Part shown: positions 8,779-16,080 of the stretch, one piece after another | Layout: the number at the start of each line of letters is the position of its first letter | Position numbering within the stretch: the first letter of the stretch is position 1 | Assembly (NCBI GenBank): GCA_023412215.1 | Contig: JAEYNX010000025.1 | Span: 62,001 to 126,000 of the forward strand | DNA length: 64,000 bases | DNA from: Bacillota bacterium | GTDB taxonomy: Bacteria; Bacillota; Clostridia; Oscillospirales; Ruminococcaceae | Reading direction: 5' to 3' | Position numbers and translations under genes: made by a program | The notes under the pieces: generated by a model | Told to the model about the DNA's origin: nothing | What the model saw: only the letters and a program-made list of their open reading frames with translations | Databases searched by the model: none

Positions 8779-9237
8779 CTATGCCTCTATTTGTTTTTTA
8801 AAGCTTCTGTATTTTTGATACAAAATATCCTTTAATACCAACGCGGTATCCGCGTCGCTGAACCCAAATTGTTCTTTGCAGGCGTCATACATCTTCGAAA
8901 TCTGTTCGCGGTAGGTTTCAATACCCTGCATTCCCTGATAGGAGGCTAAAATCGGGTACTTTTTACTCCATGCGCTGGTCCAGTCGATTTCGTCCACAAT
9001 CATCTCGATGCTGGTAACATCTCCGCTCATATCGCTGCCGCAGATAAGATAATCGTAGCTGACATGGTACAGCTGACTGAGCAGCTTCGCTTTGATAAGC
9101 TCCGGAACGGTTTGGTCGGTCTCCCATTTGCTCACCGTTTGTCTGGACACATTTAATTTATCTGCCACCTCCTCTTGAGACAAGCCCGCCTTTTTTCGAA
9201 GGTCGAGCAGTTTCTCGCCTAATGACAATATCTTCAC
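8779..9237 (-). CDS. XRE-family transcriptional regulator
   Basis: A 152-residue protein with an N-terminal lambda-repressor-type HTH: LGEKLLDLRKKAGLSQEEVA followed by NVSRQTVSKWETDQTVPEL. The C-terminal half (from about residue 75) is helical and has no recognised domain. It is transcribed toward the tetR operator but separated from tetR by 117 bases, so it is probably its own unit. This type often regulates a nearby transporter, but no operator was identified. The 200 bases upstream hold only the ferredoxin-side terminator hairpin. Confidence 0.85.
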   Translation of the reverse strand: MKILSLGEKLLDLRKKAGLSQEEVADKLNVSRQTVSKWETDQTVPELIKAKLLSQLYHVSYDYLICGSDMSGDVTSIEMIVDEIDWTSAWSKKYPILASYQGMQGIETYREQISKMYDACKEQFGFSDADTALVLKDILYQKYRSFKKQIEA

Positions 9238-9370
9238 CAGCCTTTCGCATTTTCAAGTTAAGTTGTAGCTTTATTATAAAGGCAGATGATATGGTTTTCT
9301 ACCAACCAAAGCTGGAAATCTGTCAACCAAACTTAACATGTTGGAGGGGCAGCACAAACTTAAAGGGTAC

Positions 9371-9418
9371 GCAAAAGCGGCAGCCACATAAAAAACACGG
9401 CTACCGCTTGCTTTTGCC
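9371..9418 (-). terminator. Imperfect terminator downstream of the ferredoxin gene
   Basis: GCAAAAGCGGCAGCC (9371-9385) pairs imperfectly with GGCTACCGCTTGCTTTTGC (from 9399) across a loop containing an A-run. It sits 20 bases past the ferredoxin stop and would end the ric-to-ferredoxin operon. Confidence 0.45.
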
Positions 9419-9437
9419 TAGAACAAATGAAGGGCAA

Positions 9438-9635
9438 CTATTCGACAGCGATTACAGAAACCGGGCATCCTTCCTGCGCTTCTACGGCTTTGTCCTCCGC
9501 TTCTTTCGGAACCTCTTCCTGATATACCTCTGCCACTCCGTCATCCGCCATCCGGAATACCTCCGGGCAGGTCTCGGCGCAAAGCCCGCAGGAGATACAG
9601 CCGCTTCTATCAAGTTTCGCTTTCATAGGTGTCAT
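9438..9635 (-). CDS. Single-cluster ferredoxin
   Basis: A 65-residue electron carrier. It has one [4Fe-4S] site with ligands in GCISCGLCAETCP and a distant cysteine in EGCPVSVI, as in monocluster ferredoxins. The remainder is acidic (EEVPKEAEDKAVEAQ). It is the last gene of the stress module Ric-DUF1858-DUF438-cupin-ferredoxin and could supply electrons to a diiron or flavodiiron partner, though that link is inferred from position only. The start is ambiguous between two in-frame ATGs 9 bases apart. Confidence 0.87.
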   Translation of the reverse strand: MTPMKAKLDRSGCISCGLCAETCPEVFRMADDGVAEVYQEEVPKEAEDKAVEAQEGCPVSVIAVE

Positions 9636-9678
9636 CTGCCTTTTAGATATTTAAATTTATAACTACGCTGGTTTTAAA

Positions 9679-10023
9679 TTATTGCAGGGGGAACACCACC
9701 GTGAGCAGCATTTTGAATTTTCCATCCGCCGCCACGGCGTGAGGGATACCTGCAGGCATCACAATGGTTTTGCCTTCGGTCACCGAAAAGAGCTGTTCGC
9801 CGATGGTGATGCGGGCCGTCCCCTCGAGGACGGTTACCATCGCGTCGCCTCCCGAAGCGTGGGAGCTGATCTCCTCATTTTCATCAAACGAAAACAGGGT
9901 GATGCTTACCGCTTTGTTCTGCGCGAGGGTCCGGCTCACAACCTGGCCCGGCTGGTATTCCACCAGCGCGGCAAGGTCCATTGCCTTTTCAAACTCAATG
10001 TTTTTTAAATAATGGGTGCTCAT
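9679..10023 (-). CDS. Cupin-domain protein
   Basis: A 114-residue single-domain cupin. The two short motifs are visible as EISSHASGGDAMVTVLEG and VMPAGIPHAV. The first motif is H-poor compared with metal-binding cupins, so metal binding is not assured. The ribosome site GGAAAGGAAGG is strong. It lies 32 bases downstream of the DUF438 gene on the same strand and probably belongs to the same transcript. The ligand is unknown. Confidence 0.82.
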   Translation of the reverse strand: MSTHYLKNIEFEKAMDLAALVEYQPGQVVSRTLAQNKAVSITLFSFDENEEISSHASGGDAMVTVLEGTARITIGEQLFSVTEGKTIVMPAGIPHAVAADGKFKMLLTVVFPLQ

Positions 10024-10055
10024 TTTGTAGCCTTCCTTTCCAATTGCTTTTGCTG

Positions 10056-11258
10056 TTACTCCGAAACGAGCCGTTTTTCTCCTGTAATCTCCTGAATCGG
10101 TTGGATATTCTGCGTTACCTCCAGTACGCCGAGATACTCCCCTTGCTCGCTGCGGACGGCAAAATACCTAATGAGGATATATCTATCGCCCATCTTAATC
10201 CAAAAGTCCTCGTGATCCTTTTCGCCGGTCTTGAAATCCTCCACGAGCTTTTCCACGATATGCACGCTTGCCGGGGGATGGCAGTTGGCGACCTTTCGGC
10301 CGATTATAGCCTTCGTCCGCGGGAAGACGCGTTCCGCGCCCTGCGAGAAGTATTTTACCGTATCGTCCTTATCCACAAAGGTGATATCGATGGGCAGGGT
10401 GTCGAGCATACGGATAAGCTCCTCGGTTTTCAGTACTCCCGTCGGCAGTATGATTGCGCCCGGAGCGGTCGCCTCCTGCCGCGCGGCATCGGTCTCTTTG
10501 TTCACCGTCGGTTTCCAGACCGGCACGGGGTCGATGAGGCAGTAACCGAGTTCACCGGTCTCATCGGCGACGCGCTTCCACTCGTCCTGCGTCAGATTTT
10601 CGAGCAGCATCGGCAGCATGATATTTTCCTCTTTAAAGATCATCTCGGTGATCTTGGTAAGCAGTGCTTCGACCGGCTCGTTTTGCTGTGAGCCGCCCGA
10701 TGCCTTAACCTGAGAGGTAACCTCTTTGAGCTGAGCGCGGATCTCATCGTCTACGCCCCACATCACCTTGGGCGGGGCCGTGATGCCGTACTGCTCCATG
10801 TAGGGGAAGAACAGGTTTTCCTTTTTTAGATAATGGCGGTCGATTTCCGCAAGCCGCAGAAGGCCTTGCTCCAACGCCTCCTGCGCACTGCTCTCGGGCA
10901 GCAGGGCCAGCTGCTTACGAATTTCACCAACCAGCTTTTCAATCGCCCTGTTTTCACGTTTTAGCGTGTTGGCCGGGTGCCCCGGAATCTCAGACGGATC
11001 GGATGGTCGGTGAATCTCTTCAATAGAGCCTTTGAACACCGCGGCATGAACGTCGCAGAGACGCTGAACCTCGGAAACCGGCAGTCCGTTTGTAATCAGG
11101 GCCTGTTCCGCCTGCGCAATCTCCTCGGCGGATACACCCCCGAAGACAGCGGCGAACCGCCCCTGCACTTCCTCGACGCTTTTGCCGTTGTGCAGCTGTG
11201 TAATCAGCTCTTTTAACACCTTTTGACGATACTCCCTGTTGTTGATTTCCTCGCTCAT
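10056..11258 (-). CDS. DUF438 / hemerythrin / PAS protein
   Basis: A 400-residue soluble sensor-like protein with three parts. The N-terminal DUF438 domain (about 1-85) contains VLKELITQLHNGKSVEEVQ. A hemerythrin-like four-helix region (about 85-230) has HPANTLKREN, EIDRHYLKKENLFFPYME and EENIMLPMLLENL. A C-terminal PAS domain (about 280-390) has PIDITFVDKDDTVKYFS and ends in EVTQNIQPI. The hemerythrin region suggests a di-iron site sensing or handling O2 or NO. Its ATG overlaps the stop of the frame-restored DUF1858 gene (ATGA), so the two were translationally coupled. Confidence 0.87.
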   Translation of the reverse strand: MSEEINNREYRQKVLKELITQLHNGKSVEEVQGRFAAVFGGVSAEEIAQAEQALITNGLPVSEVQRLCDVHAAVFKGSIEEIHRPSDPSEIPGHPANTLKRENRAIEKLVGEIRKQLALLPESSAQEALEQGLLRLAEIDRHYLKKENLFFPYMEQYGITAPPKVMWGVDDEIRAQLKEVTSQVKASGGSQQNEPVEALLTKITEMIFKEENIMLPMLLENLTQDEWKRVADETGELGYCLIDPVPVWKPTVNKETDAARQEATAPGAIILPTGVLKTEELIRMLDTLPIDITFVDKDDTVKYFSQGAERVFPRTKAIIGRKVANCHPPASVHIVEKLVEDFKTGEKDHEDFWIKMGDRYILIRYFAVRSEQGEYLGVLEVTQNIQPIQEITGEKRLVSE

Positions 11259-11493
11259 GCAGATTCCTCCCTAATTTGATAGCCATGTGCTATAAAAGCC
11301 TGTTTGATGGTTTCAATATTGATTTTTTTGAGTGCCGCACCCTTGCAACGGTCATAAACCTGCCCGCCGTCGCAAGCATGCCGGGCTTTGTAATATCCAC
11401 AAAGCCGACCTCTGCCAATATTTTAGCAATGCCCGAATCGGCGGTATATAATTCATATACCGTTTTATTCAGGTCAAGAATTTTATCTTTCAT
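11255..11493 (-). pseudogene. DUF1858-domain protein, frameshifted
   Basis: The intact frame from ATG 11493 reads NKTVYELYTADSGIAKILAE and DITKPGMLATAGRFMTVA, a typical DUF1858 domain. It then runs into an alien tail (RVRHSKKSILKP) and stops at 11290. Restoring one base after MTV gives KGAALKKINIETIKQAFIAH in the next frame, the expected family C-terminus. That frame ends exactly in the ATGA overlap with the DUF438 gene. The 239-base length is one short of 80 codons, so a single-base deletion, or an assembly error, best explains it. The gene overlaps ric by 11 bases. Confidence 0.8.
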
Positions 11494-12190
11494 CTCCCGC
11501 TTCCTCCTTTCGGCGCATATCGAGGTTTTCAAGTAAAATGTTGTTCTCCAAATGGATGTGCCGGTGCAGGTCGTTCTCAAGCTCCGGTAGGAGCGCATAA
11601 ACTCTGCGGTAGCTTTGGCACGCATCGGCAGGCAGCGTAAAATCGCCGGTTACACGGTGCAGTTGCTCAAGTAATATTCCCGCGCCCTCATGTTCCTTTA
11701 TAATCTCTGTGGCAAGGGTCATAATATTCCTTTCCTGTGCCTCTGCCTGTGCAAGTGCGGGGAACAACATCGTTTCCTCCCGAATGAGATGCTGTTCAAG
11801 CTCGGTTTTCAGGCGTCCAAACAGCCGGTAAGCTTCAAACAGTTCACCGTGATTCTTTCCATGCGCCCGGAGCACGGCGAGCAGCAGCTTATCAATCTCC
11901 GGCAACGTACGGCGCAGGTAATCGTGGTGTGTATCCTCAATATAGGCGGTGAGAACGGCAGGGCTCATATCGGTAAAGTCGGCAGGTTGGGCGCTGCTGT
12001 TGCGGTTTGCCCGCTCCTCCTCCACCAGCCCGAAGAACTGTTCTTCATCCAGATGCTTTTCGGCAAGCGCATCCTGAAGCGGCTTTTTGCCGCCGCAGCA
12101 GAAATCGATACCGAGCCTTTGAAAAACCGGCAGCGCATCCGGCATAGCCGCCGCGATGGCACCGACTGTCGCTTTTCTTTCTATAACCAT
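11483..12190 (-). CDS. ric: Iron-sulfur cluster repair di-iron protein Ric (ScdA/YtfE)
   Basis: A 235-residue protein that repairs Fe-S clusters damaged by NO or oxidants. The N-terminal ScdA_N domain (about 1-55) contains the GIDFCCGGKKPLQDA motif. The rest is a hemerythrin-like di-iron domain with histidine/glutamate ligands in HHDYLRRTLPEI, HLIREETMLFP, EHEGAGILLEQ and HRHIHLENNILLEN. ATG 12190 was chosen because GGGAGGGA lies 6 bases upstream; an in-frame ATG 42 bases earlier has no such site. An FNR-type box with class II spacing controls the promoter. It is the first gene of the operon running down to ferredoxin. Confidence 0.92.
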   Translation of the reverse strand: MVIERKATVGAIAAAMPDALPVFQRLGIDFCCGGKKPLQDALAEKHLDEEQFFGLVEEERANRNSSAQPADFTDMSPAVLTAYIEDTHHDYLRRTLPEIDKLLLAVLRAHGKNHGELFEAYRLFGRLKTELEQHLIREETMLFPALAQAEAQERNIMTLATEIIKEHEGAGILLEQLHRVTGDFTLPADACQSYRRVYALLPELENDLHRHIHLENNILLENLDMRRKEEAGDER

Positions 12191-12223
12191 TAAAAATCCC
12201 TCCCGCGGTCTGTTTTCTGATTG

Positions 12224-12272
12224 CATCTTCATTCTAACAGGCAGCGGGAGGGAAGTATGTGATTGTAATCAA
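12224..12272 (-). promoter_or_regulatory. FNR-type class II promoter of the ric operon
   Basis: On the minus strand the box reads TTGAT-TACA-ATCAC (12259-12272), one mismatch from TTGAT-N4-ATCAA. A -10 element TAGAAT lies at 12231-12236 with its centre 32 bases from the box centre. That puts the box at about -41.5 from a start near 12224, the class II activation geometry. There is no good -35 element, as expected for an activated promoter. Confidence 0.75.
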
Positions 12273-12284
12273 ATTTTCAAGGTT

Positions 12285-13007
12285 TTAGGTAGGGGCGCCA
12301 GCTGAAAGTTCCAAGGCATCCCGGTCCAGCACCAGAAGGCTCTTATTGCTGACGGAGCGGATGACCCCATCGCTCTCCAGCTGGCCAAGCTTGCGGCTTA
12401 CGGTCTCACGGGCGATCCCAAGATAATTCGCCATCCCCTCGCGACTGAGCGGCAGGCGGATGAGGATGCCTTCCGGCACCTTTGCCCCGTATTTACCGGC
12501 AAAATCAAGCAGCAGTGCACTGACGCGGCTGTCTACGCTGCGCACGCCCATGCTCTGCAGCGCGCTTTCCATGCGCTCCATCCGCTGTTCCAGCTCCTCG
12601 ATAATCTTTACCGCGATATCCGGGTGGGCATGAAGCAGTTCATGAAAATTATCCTTGGTAAAGGAACAGGTTTTAACCGGCTCCAGCGTTTCCGCCGTAT
12701 AGGCGGCCTTCCGCCGGCCAAAGAGATTGCGCTCGCCGAAAAAATCCCCCTCGGAAAACACATAGAGAATCTGTTCACGGCCTTCGGGGGTAATTCTAAA
12801 CGCCTTTACACTGCCCTCGTTGACGATTACAAGCGCATCATGGCTCTCCCCCTCGGAGAAAAGCGTTTCTCCTTTCCGGTACTCCCTGTGGCGTATCATG
12901 GGTGCAATATACAGGAGGTCGTCCCTATCCAAAGATGAAAAAATCGGCACCTTGTGCATGCAAAGCTTGTGCAGGCACTCATCACCGCCATGGCAGCATT
13001 CCGACAA
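12285..13007 (-). CDS. Crp/Fnr-family transcriptional activator (FNR-like)
   Basis: A 240-residue regulator. The N-terminus is Cys-rich (C4, C5, C11, C16 in MSECCHGGDECLHKLC), which could ligate an Fe-S cluster. A cyclic-nucleotide-binding-type beta roll follows (EGSVKAFRITPEGREQ, FFGERNLFG), then a dimerisation helix (VKIIEELEQRMERMESALQ) and a C-terminal winged HTH. The recognition helix reads RETVSRKLGQL, with the E..SR pattern of FNR rather than the E..GR of CRP. That fits the TTGAT boxes at the flanking ric and flavodiiron promoters. The start is TTG 13007. Confidence 0.88.
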   Translation of the reverse strand: MSECCHGGDECLHKLCMHKVPIFSSLDRDDLLYIAPMIRHREYRKGETLFSEGESHDALVIVNEGSVKAFRITPEGREQILYVFSEGDFFGERNLFGRRKAAYTAETLEPVKTCSFTKDNFHELLHAHPDIAVKIIEELEQRMERMESALQSMGVRSVDSRVSALLLDFAGKYGAKVPEGILIRLPLSREGMANYLGIARETVSRKLGQLESDGVIRSVSNKSLLVLDRDALELSAGAPT

Positions 13008-13046
13008 ATCGAGCCGCCCCCTTTCAGTGAAATCTCTTTACCCGTT

Positions 13047-13075
13047 ATTTTAATACTTGAAGAAAATCCTGTCAA
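13047..13075 (-). promoter_or_regulatory. Sigma-A promoter of the FNR-like gene
   Basis: Minus-strand TTGACA (13070-13075) and TAAAAT (13047-13052) are separated by exactly 17 bases. No FNR box overlaps it, so the regulator seems to be expressed constitutively. Confidence 0.7.
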
Positions 13076-13083
13076 TATACAGG

Positions 13084-13108
13084 AAAAGCAGGCAAGCAGC
13101 CTGCTTTT
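13084..13108 (-). terminator. Terminator of the flavodiiron gene
   Basis: AAAAGCAGGC (13084-13093) and GCCTGCTTTT (13099-13108) form a perfect 10-bp stem with a 5-base loop and terminal T-run. It lies between the flavodiiron stop and the promoter of the FNR-like gene. Confidence 0.75.
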
Positions 13109-13187
13109 CGAGGGGTTATACTGAATTTTATCGGGCTGTAAGGCGCCGCGTTGCCGTTCGATACTCGAAGGCAGGGTCTAATGAGTA

Positions 13188-14375
13188 TTACAGAGCTTGT
13201 ACGAACCGGCTTCCGTAGTCTGCGCATGCGGCGAGCTCCGCTTCATCCGGCACCCACAGCGACCGGTGGCCGTCGTTTACAATTTTAAAGCCGCTGTCTT
13301 CAAGCCCCTTGGTCAGCTGCTTGACCGCTTCACCGCTCCAGCCATAGCTTCCGAACGCCGCCGCGCTCTTCTCCTTGAATTTCAGCCCCTTCATCATCTC
13401 TAAGAGCCCGCCGATTGAGAAAAGATAGCCGTTGTTGATGGTCGAAGAGCCGAGCAGGACGGCTTTGGAACGGAATACCTCGGTGATAATGTCGTTTTTA
13501 TCCTGCTTGGCGGCGTTCATCAGCTTCACGGTTATGTCGGCGTCGGCCCTGCGGATACCGGCGGCAATGGCCTCCGCCATCTTGCGTGTGGAGTTCCACA
13601 TGGTGTCGTAAATGAGCGTGATCTGATTTTCCTGATAATTACCGGCCCACCTCAGATATTGCTCTACAATCTGGGCGGGGTTGTTCTTCCAGATTACGCC
13701 GTGGCTCGGGCAGATCAGGCTTACCGGCAGGTTCAGCCCCAAGACCTCATGAATCTTTTTCGTGACGAGTGCACTGAACGGCGTTAGAATATTGGCGTAA
13801 TACTTTAACGCCTCCGCAAAAAGCTCCGCTTGATCCACCGTATCGTTATACAGCGATTCGGTCGCGTAATGCTGCCCGAAGGCGTCGTTGCTGAACAGGA
13901 TATTCTCCCCCGTCATATAGGTAAACATGGTATCCGGCCAGTGGAGCATCGGGGCCTCGACGAAAATCAGCTTACTTTCGCCAAGGTCAAGCGTATCTCC
14001 CGTTTTGACGGTTACAAAGTTCCAATCCTGATGGTAATGCCCCTTAAGAATTTTTGCGCCGTTTGCCGTGCAGTAGATGGGGGTACTCGGTATCTCGCGC
14101 ATCAGCTCGGGCAGTGCGCCGCTGTGGTCGATTTCGTTGTGGTTGGCGATGATGTAGTCGATCTTGTTGAGGTCGATTTCCTGTTTGAGCCGGGTGACAA
14201 ACTCCTTGTCAAAGGGCTGCCATACCGTGTCAATCAGCGCTGTCTTTTGGTCCCGCACCAGATAGGAATTATAGGAGGAGCCCTTGCGCGTGGAATATTC
14301 GTTGCCGTGGAATCTTTTAAGCTCCCAGTCGATCTTGCCGACCCAGCTTACTTTATCGGTTAACTTTTTGTGCAT
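13188..14375 (-). CDS. Flavodiiron protein (A-type flavoprotein; NO/O2 reductase)
   Basis: A 395-residue enzyme that reduces O2 to water or NO to N2O in anaerobes. The N-terminal metallo-beta-lactamase-like domain (about 1-250) carries the di-iron ligands NHNEIDH (H-x-E-x-D-H), MLHWPDTM, the aspartate in SNDAFGQH and the late CPSHGVIW histidine. The C-terminal flavodoxin domain (about 255-395) starts ITLIYDTMWNSTRKMAEAI, the FMN phosphate loop. There is no rubredoxin domain, so electrons must come from a separate carrier. Its promoter has an FNR box at -41.5, matching the ric promoter. Confidence 0.93.
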   Translation of the reverse strand: MHKKLTDKVSWVGKIDWELKRFHGNEYSTRKGSSYNSYLVRDQKTALIDTVWQPFDKEFVTRLKQEIDLNKIDYIIANHNEIDHSGALPELMREIPSTPIYCTANGAKILKGHYHQDWNFVTVKTGDTLDLGESKLIFVEAPMLHWPDTMFTYMTGENILFSNDAFGQHYATESLYNDTVDQAELFAEALKYYANILTPFSALVTKKIHEVLGLNLPVSLICPSHGVIWKNNPAQIVEQYLRWAGNYQENQITLIYDTMWNSTRKMAEAIAAGIRRADADITVKLMNAAKQDKNDIITEVFRSKAVLLGSSTINNGYLFSIGGLLEMMKGLKFKEKSAAAFGSYGWSGEAVKQLTKGLEDSGFKIVNDGHRSLWVPDEAELAACADYGSRFVQAL

Positions 14376-14403
14376 ATCAAAACCTCCCGCTTGTTTTTTT
14401 CTT

Positions 14404-14452
14404 TGTACTTAGTGTAACACTTTTTTGGGTGTCCATCAGTGATTTAAATCAA
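14404..14452 (-). promoter_or_regulatory. FNR-type class II promoter of the flavodiiron gene
   Basis: The minus-strand box TTGAT-TTAA-ATCAC (14439-14452) has its centre 32 bases from the centre of the -10 element TACACT (14411-14416), placing it at -41.5. The half-sites and spacing are the same as at the ric promoter. Confidence 0.75.
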
Positions 14453-14517
14453 AAAACGGACAAGAATCAGGACGATTTTTAATATCAGGCTGCGTTCGTT
14501 CATGGGTGACGGACCGA

Positions 14518-14547
14518 TTGTATTTTTACCGCCATACATGTTATAAT
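14518..14547 (+). promoter_or_regulatory. Promoter of the MATE transporter gene
   Basis: TTGTAT (14518-14523) and a perfect TATAAT (14542-14547) are separated by 18 bases, about 40 bases upstream of the transporter ATG. Confidence 0.55.
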
Positions 14548-14588
14548 GATAGTACTATTGGGACAGAGAGAAAGAGCAGGATTAATCT

Positions 14589-15986
14589 ATGCAGCCAAAA
14601 CAGAACAGTAACCTGAAGTTTAACGACATGACGGCCGGCAGCCCTACAAGGCTCATTCTTACCTTTGCGCTGCCGCTTTTGGTAGGTAACATCTTTCAAC
14701 AGCTTTATAATCTGGTGGATAGCGTTGTGGTGGGGAACTATGTAGGCAAAACCGCTTTGGCGGGTGTTGGCACCAGCTTCCCCATCATCTTTATGTTTAC
14801 CGCACTGTTTATGGGCGTAGGCATGGGTGCAACCATTATGGTTGCGCAGTATTACGGCGCCGGTGATCATGAGAGGGTAAAAAAAACCATCAGCACCATC
14901 TATACCGCCGTCATGGTGGGCGCGATACCGTTAACCCTACTGGGCGTATTCCTTTGCGGGCCGCTTTTAAAGCTGATGCTGGTGCCCGCCGATACCTATC
15001 GTGAGGCATACACCTACATTCTCATCATCTTTATCGGTATCACGGCAATGCTGGGCTATAACGTCAACGCGGGCATTCTGCAAGGGGTCGGCGACAGCAA
15101 GTCCCCCTTGCTGTTCTTGGTTATCGCCTGCGGCATTAACATCGTTCTCGACCTTTTGTTCGTGCTGGTTTTTGGCTGGGGCGTGGCTGGGGTAGCGATT
15201 GCCACCATTATCGCGCAGTTCTTTTCTTGGGTATTCGGTATCTTTTTCATCAACAAAAAGTACCCTGATCTTGAGATAAACCCGTTTAAGTTTCGGTTTG
15301 ACAGGCATCTGTTTTGGCAGGCCATTCGTTTGGGCATTCCCGCCGGTGTGCAGCAGGCCATTTTTTCACTTGGCATTATGGTCATGCAGTCGCTGGTGAA
15401 CAGCTATGGCTCCGATTTCATGGCCGGATTTAACGGTTCCAATAAGATCGATACCTTCGCGTTTATGCCTATCCAGAGCTTCGCCACCGCGGTAACCACC
15501 TTTGTGGGGCAGAATATCGGCGCCGGAAAGTACGACCGTGTAAAAAGAGGGGCTTCAGTAACCCTGATGATGTCGATCATCTGCAGCATCGTGATCGGCG
15601 TGCTGCTCCTTTTCATCGGGCCGTTTTTAATGCGGCTGTTCAGCCCGGATGCTGCGGTAATTGAGGCGGGCATGGCCTATCTCTACCGCATCCTGCCATT
15701 CTACGCTGTTTTGTCGCTTCTTTTCATCATAAACGGCGTGATGCGGGGTGCCGGTGAGATGATAGTACCTGTTATCTCCACGATGGTCTCGCTGTGGGCG
15801 GCGCGTGTGCCAAGCGCCTACCTGCTGGCACATTTCTTTGGTAGAGACAACATGTTCTTCAGTTACGTGATCGGTTGGGTGCTCGGCGCAATCATCGCGA
15901 TTGCCTATTATCTCTCCGGCAGATGGAAGAATAAATCTATTGTCAAAAAAGCCAGTATAAATACCGAAGTAAATACGGCGGATTAA
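14589..15986 (+). CDS. MATE-family efflux transporter
   Basis: A 465-residue membrane protein with about twelve transmembrane segments arranged as two homologous halves. The family features are visible: PTRLILTFALPLLVGNIFQQ at the start, DSVVVGNYVGKTALAGVGTS in helix 2, and in the second half FAFMPIQSFATAVTTFVGQN followed by IGAGKYDRVKRG. These proteins export cationic drugs or metabolites using Na+ or H+ gradients. The substrate is unknown. It is transcribed alone from its own promoter, divergently from the flavodiiron gene. Confidence 0.9.
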   Translation: MQPKQNSNLKFNDMTAGSPTRLILTFALPLLVGNIFQQLYNLVDSVVVGNYVGKTALAGVGTSFPIIFMFTALFMGVGMGATIMVAQYYGAGDHERVKKTISTIYTAVMVGAIPLTLLGVFLCGPLLKLMLVPADTYREAYTYILIIFIGITAMLGYNVNAGILQGVGDSKSPLLFLVIACGINIVLDLLFVLVFGWGVAGVAIATIIAQFFSWVFGIFFINKKYPDLEINPFKFRFDRHLFWQAIRLGIPAGVQQAIFSLGIMVMQSLVNSYGSDFMAGFNGSNKIDTFAFMPIQSFATAVTTFVGQNIGAGKYDRVKRGASVTLMMSIICSIVIGVLLLFIGPFLMRLFSPDAAVIEAGMAYLYRILPFYAVLSLLFIINGVMRGAGEMIVPVISTMVSLWAARVPSAYLLAHFFGRDNMFFSYVIGWVLGAIIAIAYYLSGRWKNKSIVKKASINTEVNTAD

Positions 15987-16080
15987 CGCGCTTAAAACAA
16001 TATATGCTTTACCGGCTTGTCTTTTTGTGGTACATTATAGATAAAATAGCAAATTAAATGCTGCCGCAGGAGATTAAACA

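Noticed and set aside
12197..12253. Hairpin that would hide the ric ribosome site (TCCCTCCCGC with GCGGGAGGGA)
   Set aside because: The start predicted from the FNR-class II promoter (about 12224) lies between the two arms, so the upstream arm would not be in the RNA.
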